NCBI GenBank assembly: GCA_027066695.1 | Contig: JAMONE010000097.1 | Coordinates: 1 to 12,405, forward strand | DNA: 12,405 bases | Origin: Micavibrio sp. | Lineage (GTDB): Bacteria > Pseudomonadota > Alphaproteobacteria > Micavibrionales > Micavibrionaceae | Direction: 5' to 3' | In this document: piece after piece, positions 8,475-12,405 of the stretch | Layout: each line of letters begins with the position of its first letter | Position numbering within the stretch: the first letter of the stretch is position 1 | Translations under genes and position numbers: made by a program | The notes under the pieces: model-generated | Seen by the model: the letters and a program-made list of their open reading frames with translations, nothing else | What the model was told of the DNA's origin: nothing | The model's database searches: none

Positions 8475-8486
8475 ATTGAAATTCAA
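8458..8486 (-). promoter_or_regulatory. Putative sigma-70-type promoter of mlaC
   Basis: Read on the minus strand, TTGAAT (8486-8481) and TATACT (8463-8458) are separated by exactly 17 bp. Both are close to the sigma-70 consensus boxes. Transcription would start near 8451 and give a leader of about 35 nt containing the AGGAGA site. AT-rich DNA produces such matches by chance. The exact 17-bp spacing and the position directly before mlaC are the support. mlaC could therefore be transcribed independently of mlaA. Confidence 0.5.
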
Positions 8487-8506
8487 AATACTATATTCAT
8501 AATTTC

Positions 8507-9313
8507 TTATTCATCCTCATAATAAGGAAATGCTGGAATAGTGGTTTGCGCAGTGCCTTTATGATCATTTATTAATGCTTTACGATGTTGGTAATAGGTT
8601 GAGCGCACTGCTGCATAATAATCGATAGAGCTATTTTCCAAATCATTTAGCGTATCCATAAGCGAATCCCTGATATCTAAATGATCCATCATAAATTTAC
8701 CTGTATATTCTAATTGTTTATCAGTATTAAATGCATATACACGCAAAGGATCGGCTAGATAGTCTGTAATATATCCGCCGTAATCACGTAAAGATGATGG
8801 ACCAATAAATGGAAGAACCATATAAGGGCCATGGTCTACGCCCCACACGGCTAGCGTTTGTCCGAAATCTTCATATTCATATTCGATGCCTTCATATCCT
8901 GCGACATCAAAAATCCCGCCAAGGCCAATAGATGTATTAATTGTTGCGCGAAGCAAAACATCACGCGCCCCTGATAAATCGCCCTGTAATAATTGATTAG
9001 CAAATATCATCGGGCTTTTTAAATTACGTAAGAAATTGCGGATACCGCTTCTTGCTGCTCTTGGTGTTACGGCTCTATAACCTTTAACAATGGGGTGTAT
9101 GATATTACTATCAATAGATTGGTTAAATGCCATCATCTGTCTATTTGAATTTTCCATCGGATCATGAATAACAATGCCCCCTTCATATATATCATTAGAT
9201 GTCATGCTTGAGCATGAGCTAAGAGCTAAACTTGAGAATGCAACAAGAAGTAAGTTTGAATAAAAAGAGCTTGATGCATCCTTTTTATTTTTAATAGATG
9301 AAATGATATTCAT
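8507..9313 (-). CDS. mlaA: MlaA/VacJ family outer-membrane lipoprotein
   Basis: 268 residues, compared with 251 in E. coli MlaA. A hydrophobic segment at about 20-31 is followed by a lipobox LSSC with the lipidated cysteine at C34. It is therefore a lipoprotein secreted by signal peptidase II. MlaA motifs appear in order: DPMENSNRQMMAFN (51-64), NFLRNLKSP (93-101), and FGQTLAVWGVDHGPYMVLP to SSLRD (150-177), with the typical DxxGGYxxDYLxDP after it. MlaA sits in the inner leaflet of the outer membrane and removes mislocalised phospholipids, handing them to MlaC, which is encoded next. The ATG start has an AAAGG site 7 nt upstream. The 125-bp gap to lptG is AT-rich and could hold a promoter, but no convincing pair of boxes was found there. 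The C-terminus is polar and has no further domain. Confidence 0.93.
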   Translation of the reverse strand: MNIISSIKNKKDASSSFYSNLLLVAFSSLALSSCSSMTSNDIYEGGIVIHDPMENSNRQMMAFNQSIDSNIIHPIVKGYRAVTPRAARSGIRNFLRNLKSPMIFANQLLQGDLSGARDVLLRATINTSIGLGGIFDVAGYEGIEYEYEDFGQTLAVWGVDHGPYMVLPFIGPSSLRDYGGYITDYLADPLRVYAFNTDKQLEYTGKFMMDHLDIRDSLMDTLNDLENSSIDYYAAVRSTYYQHRKALINDHKGTAQTTIPAFPYYEDE

Positions 9314-9438
9314 TATAAAAACCTTTGTTATTATTCGTGGTGGAAATGATTACACAGAGAAAGACTACATATACTTAAATATCATCTATTGGTTATTAAT
9401 TAGTTAAATTATTATCACAAATCAAGAGATATATTGAT

Positions 9439-10575
9439 TTAACCATCTTCCATGTTCATCATAACCGCCAACCCCAAAAGAAAAGAGATCAGGGCGGGCG
9501 CCCATGCGGCTAGTGCCACTGGTATTTGGTGTGAAGAACCTAACGCTTGTAAAAAGCTTGAAAGAAAGAAAACCAAAAACCCTATGAATACTCCAGTTGC
9601 GATCATAGCAAAGGTAGCTTTTGACCTTGGAGGGCGCATAGATACGCTTGCGGCAAGCAGTATCATGGCACAAAACATTAATGGTTGTGAGAGTAGATTA
9701 TGATAGTAAACCTTTAATCTGGTGGCATCAAAGCCTGTTTGTTCTAATGTCTTTATATATGCGGGAAGCTTCCAAAATGACATGCTTTCAGGCGAAGCAA
9801 AGCTTTCCTTGATATCTTGCTTTGTTAAAGTTGTTGGCAGTTGATAGCTGTCTTCTCTTGCTGGACGAGAATAATCTTTATGGATTGTTATATCATTAAA
9901 TCGCCATAAATTATCTTCCAATGTTGCTGTTCTCGCGTCAATACGCTGTAAGAAAGTATTTTCATCCGTGAAATATAAGATCGTGACATTCTTTAAAATC
10001 CACTCAGGCTGCTTAACTTTTTGTGCATGTAGTATGATATAGCCACTTATCAAATCATTATTTTCATCCGCGCGATTATCTGATTCTATGCGTATAGCTT
10101 GCTTTAGCCAAAGTCCTTCTTTAAATACCGCAATATGATTTTTTTGACGTTTTAAATGCGTGCGCTCAAGCTGTTCGAATTTTCCGACAAAAACTGCGCC
10201 AATCGGGTTTATAACAGTCATTTGCATTATTCCAAATATAACGCCAACAGCGGCAATAGGCAGTAAGAATTGCCAAATCGAAAAGCCAGATGCGCGCACA
10301 ACAATCAGCTCATATTTACGGGTGAGCTGCCAAAATGTAAACATTGCGCTGAATAAAACAGCAAAAGGAAATAATGTCTGACCAACCTCGGGAAGCTTTA
10401 AAAGCCCCATTTGTAATACTAATATTATAGGGATATCGGCATGCTTGCTGGCGCGGCGGATTAGTTCGACAGTATCAAATAAATAGATAATAGCCAGTAA
10501 CGCACCAAGCAATATTAATAGATTAATGACATATTTTTTAGCAAGATAAGCACTTAATGTTGGCGTGATTTTCAT
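9439..10575 (-). CDS. lptG: LPS export ABC transporter permease LptG
   Basis: 378 residues, of the size usual for LptG. The YjgP/YjgQ family layout is clear: three N-terminal membrane segments (about 14-33, 50-80, 101-123), a periplasmic beta-jellyroll region (about 130-280), and three C-terminal segments (about 295-373). The cytoplasmic coupling segment ELIVVRASGFS (89-99) contacts the LptB ATPase in this family. The C-terminal region (YYHNLLSQPLMFCAMILLAA, then RPPRSK) matches LptG better than LptF. With LptF and LptB it extracts LPS from the inner membrane and passes it to LptC/LptA. The start ATG overlaps the lptF stop as ATGA, and a GAGG site precedes it by 7 nt. This indicates translational coupling and equal subunit output. 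Confidence 0.93.
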   Translation of the reverse strand: MKITPTLSAYLAKKYVINLLILLGALLAIIYLFDTVELIRRASKHADIPIILVLQMGLLKLPEVGQTLFPFAVLFSAMFTFWQLTRKYELIVVRASGFSIWQFLLPIAAVGVIFGIMQMTVINPIGAVFVGKFEQLERTHLKRQKNHIAVFKEGLWLKQAIRIESDNRADENNDLISGYIILHAQKVKQPEWILKNVTILYFTDENTFLQRIDARTATLEDNLWRFNDITIHKDYSRPAREDSYQLPTTLTKQDIKESFASPESMSFWKLPAYIKTLEQTGFDATRLKVYYHNLLSQPLMFCAMILLAASVSMRPPRSKATFAMIATGVFIGFLVFFLSSFLQALGSSHQIPVALAAWAPALISFLLGLAVMMNMEDG

Positions 10576-11711
10576 GATGTCACCTCTTTTTTTGTATATA
10601 AAAATTGACGACGGAATTTCTCGCTAAAACCACTTAGCATGAATAGCGAAACTAATATTGGCGCAAAAACCAATATATACATTAAAGCCAGCCCACCACT
10701 ATGATTTTGGGCAAGGTTATATGCGGTAAGGAACAGTCCTTGAGTAATCATAACAGTAGCAATAGCAACGCCAATCCGCATACTCTGCCCGCGCCTGTCA
10801 ACAGGGCCAAGCAGTAGGATTGTTAGTGCAATTAACGGAAATGCCAAAGCGAGCAGCGGGCTAGTGAAGCGGCGATGCAATTCAATAGAAAATTCGCTTA
10901 AATTCTCAACATTACGCGCAATGCTTAGGTCGGGGTTTAGTAACTGCGCCATTGTGCGCTCATCAGGTTCTGCCCATCTTTTGCGCACCGCTGCGCTTTC
11001 GGGTAAATCTATGGTGTAACGATCAAATGTTAGTTTCTGCAAAATATTTGTTTTCGGGTTGTAGGTTTGTCTTGAGCCGTCAAAAACAACAACTTGTTGC
11101 TCTTTATCATTTATAATAATCATGCCGCGCTTGGCAAGAACCGTGGATGGAGGGCTATTTTTATCGCGTGTATCATGAATCATTAAACCTGCCAAATCAC
11201 CGTCTTTACTTTTCTCTTTTATATAAACGGTAAGCCCCTTGCCTAGCTGATTAAAAACCCCTTCTTTAAATAGCAAACTCGAAAAATCTGCTTTTAGCTC
11301 TTGGCGCATTTCTTGCATTTTGGCTAATGACAAAGGGGCAATCCACATTGTTATTGACCATAAAAGCAATGTTGCTAACATCCCGATAATAATTGCTGGC
11401 CTTGCAAGCGCAAAGGATGAATATCCAGTTGAGCGCATGGCGATTAGCTCTGTATCTATTGTCATTTTATTATACAAGAACAAGGTAGATGCCATAACCG
11501 ACAGAGGCAGTATGACTTCGAAAAATCTTGGCAGAGCCAGCATTGTTAAAATAAGAAAAGCACCACTGGATGAGCCAGCATCGATAACAATCTCTAAAAA
11601 CTTAAGTGATTGCGTCAGGAAAATGACAAGCGCAAGTATAACGGCGATAAAGGCCGTCGCGATAAATAAATTTTTAAAAAGATAATAGTCAAAAATTTTC
11701 ATACTGGTCAT
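10572..11711 (-). CDS. lptF: LPS export ABC transporter permease LptF
   Basis: 379 residues. It has the same three-plus-three membrane layout around a periplasmic jellyroll as LptG: segments at about 13-33, 50-80 and 101-126, then about 285-370. The coupling segment is ELIAMRSTGYSSF (88-100). The region ELHRRFTSPLLALAFPLIAL, followed by GPVDRRGQSMRIG, is typical of LptF, as is its position as first gene divergent from pepA. It forms the LptB2FG complex with the downstream lptG product. Met1 (ATG at 11711-11709) is used here. Met4, at 11702-11700, is a possible alternative start. Neither has a good Shine-Dalgarno sequence. A TATAAT box lies so close upstream that the leader may be only a few bases long. 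Confidence 0.93.
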   Translation of the reverse strand: MTSMKIFDYYLFKNLFIATAFIAVILALVIFLTQSLKFLEIVIDAGSSSGAFLILTMLALPRFFEVILPLSVMASTLFLYNKMTIDTELIAMRSTGYSSFALARPAIIIGMLATLLLWSITMWIAPLSLAKMQEMRQELKADFSSLLFKEGVFNQLGKGLTVYIKEKSKDGDLAGLMIHDTRDKNSPPSTVLAKRGMIIINDKEQQVVVFDGSRQTYNPKTNILQKLTFDRYTIDLPESAAVRKRWAEPDERTMAQLLNPDLSIARNVENLSEFSIELHRRFTSPLLALAFPLIALTILLLGPVDRRGQSMRIGVAIATVMITQGLFLTAYNLAQNHSGGLALMYILVFAPILVSLFMLSGFSEKFRRQFLYTKKEVTS

Positions 11712-11723
11712 TTCGTTGCTGAG

Positions 11724-11729
11724 ATTATA
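11724..11729 (-). promoter_or_regulatory. Putative -10 box of the lptF-lptG promoter
   Basis: On the minus strand a perfect TATAAT lies 12 nt before the lptF ATG. Starting 6-7 nt downstream of the box would leave a leader of about 5-6 nt. No good -35 hexamer is present at 16-18 bp spacing, so the call is tentative. On the opposite strand a TATACT (11726-11731) overlaps this box and faces pepA. Confidence 0.4.
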
Positions 11730-11794
11730 CTATGAAATTACCTCAAAGCGAGCATCATTACTTATTCGTACTTTATAGCATTTAGGAACATATT

Positions 11795-12405
11795 ATGACA
11801 TTGGATATTTCATTTTCAAAAGCTCCCCATAAAAATACAGAAGCAGCGGTTTTATGTTTCTATAATAATAAAGAGCCAAGCCCCTGCGTTAGCTCGCTAA
11901 ACTACGAGTTCAGTGGATTTGTAGACCATGTTCTTGAAAAAAGCAAAAGCTTTCAGGGTAAATTTGGCGAGGTCGAAATATTGATGCTGCCTGATGGTGC
12001 GCCTTATCATTACGTTGTTTTGCTGGGCTTAGGGGAAAAAGGCGATATAGAAAATATATCTGCGGAAAAATTGGGAGGTAAGCTATTAGTTGCTATTGAA
12101 GCTCGTAAAATAGAAACAATAGAGTTTTATTCTGATAATGAGCATCCCCAATGTGCTGAAATCTCTGTGCATATTGCGGCAGGGATGAAGCTGCGTTCAT
12201 ATAAATTTGATCAATATAAATCACCAAAGCCTGCCGCCGACAAAACCATAACATTGAATAAAACGCATTTCGTTTTATTTGATGATGATTCGGCAAATGA
12301 TTTATATGCTGAGCAAGCAGCAATTATAGAGGGTACATTTTGGGCGCGTAACTTGGTTAATGAGCCGCCAAATGTGCTATATCCTGATGCTTACGCCAAA
12401 ATTAT
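11795..12405 (+). CDS. pepA: Leucyl aminopeptidase PepA, M17 family (3' partial)
   Basis: The frame is open from the ATG at 11795 to the window end, giving 203 codons that begin MTLDISFSKAPHKNTEAAVL. An AGGA site (11784-11787) precedes the ATG by 7 nt. The visible part is the N-terminal domain of M17 peptidases, with YHYVVLLGLGEK near residues 72-83. It also includes the linker into the catalytic domain, with ARNLVNEPPN at 184-193 followed by VLYPDAYA, a well-known PepA signature. The two-zinc catalytic domain lies beyond the window, so activity cannot be judged. PepA removes N-terminal residues from peptides in the cytoplasm, and in some bacteria it also binds DNA. Its divergent position from lptF is widely conserved in Proteobacteria. 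The 83-bp gap has no clear pepA promoter. Confidence 0.92.
   Translation, partial: MTLDISFSKAPHKNTEAAVLCFYNNKEPSPCVSSLNYEFSGFVDHVLEKSKSFQGKFGEVEILMLPDGAPYHYVVLLGLGEKGDIENISAEKLGGKLLVAIEARKIETIEFYSDNEHPQCAEISVHIAAGMKLRSYKFDQYKSPKPAADKTITLNKTHFVLFDDDSANDLYAEQAAIIEGTFWARNLVNEPPNVLYPDAYAKI

Noticed and set aside
9421..9438. ATCAA...TTGAT repeat just after lptG as a terminator
   Set aside because: The stem is 5 bp, AT-rich and lacks a T tract, so it is within chance expectation for such AT-rich DNA.
9314..9438. A promoter for mlaA in the 125-bp gap
   Set aside because: Several weak AT-rich hexamers can be paired (for example TTGATT with TAATTA), but none stands out enough to call.
11320..11685. 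Plus-strand open frame of about 121 codons opposite lptF
   Set aside because: It is antisense to conserved LptF membrane segments and shows no ribosome site or family motif.
12093..12323. Minus-strand open frame of about 76 codons near the right edge
   Set aside because: It overlaps the pepA N-terminal domain, which is clearly the coding frame here.

Overview
The window looks like an AT-rich chromosomal segment of a Gram-negative bacterium, most likely an alphaproteobacterium. That assignment is an inference. It rests on an mlaA-mlaC pair beside lptG-lptF, with pepA divergent from lptF, together with IcmB/DotA-type (type IVB) secretion genes. A gammaproteobacterium of the Legionella/Coxiella type is the main alternative. 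The sequence alone does not fix the genus.

Left part (1-7759, + strand): three large membrane-protein genes lie head to tail, separated by only 51 and 33 bp. All three belong to the DotA/TraY family, the polytopic inner-membrane component of Dot/Icm (type IVB) secretion and IncI-type conjugation systems. The first is cut by the window edge, with about 390-400 N-terminal residues missing. The other two are complete at 965 and 995 residues. They share a C-terminal membrane core (PLWA-AH, G-GLPG, FKLID-IP-NI-RW-G) and a GW-x3-x-x-WYN central motif. They differ in their periplasmic loops, cysteine content and cytoplasmic tails. Systems of this type usually have one such gene, so a tandem array of at least three diverged paralogues is the main oddity here.

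Right part (7756-11711, - strand): transcription order is lptF, lptG (4-bp ATGA overlap), then mlaA and mlaC. These are core envelope genes. LptF/LptG are the permease subunits of the lipopolysaccharide extractor. MlaA and MlaC are the outer-membrane and periplasmic parts of retrograde phospholipid transport. The other Mla components (MlaB, D, E, F) are not in the window. mlaC starts with TTG and appears to have its own promoter, whose -10 box lies inside the loop of an 11-bp perfect inverted repeat. mlaC and the third DotA-like gene converge and overlap by 4 bp at their stop codons, so the secretion array directly abuts housekeeping genes.

Right edge (11795-12405, + strand): the start of pepA (leucyl aminopeptidase, M17 family), divergent from lptF across an 83-bp intergenic region and cut by the window end. 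No rRNA, tRNA, CRISPR array, transposase or insertion sequence was seen. No gene-free stretch exceeds 125 bp.
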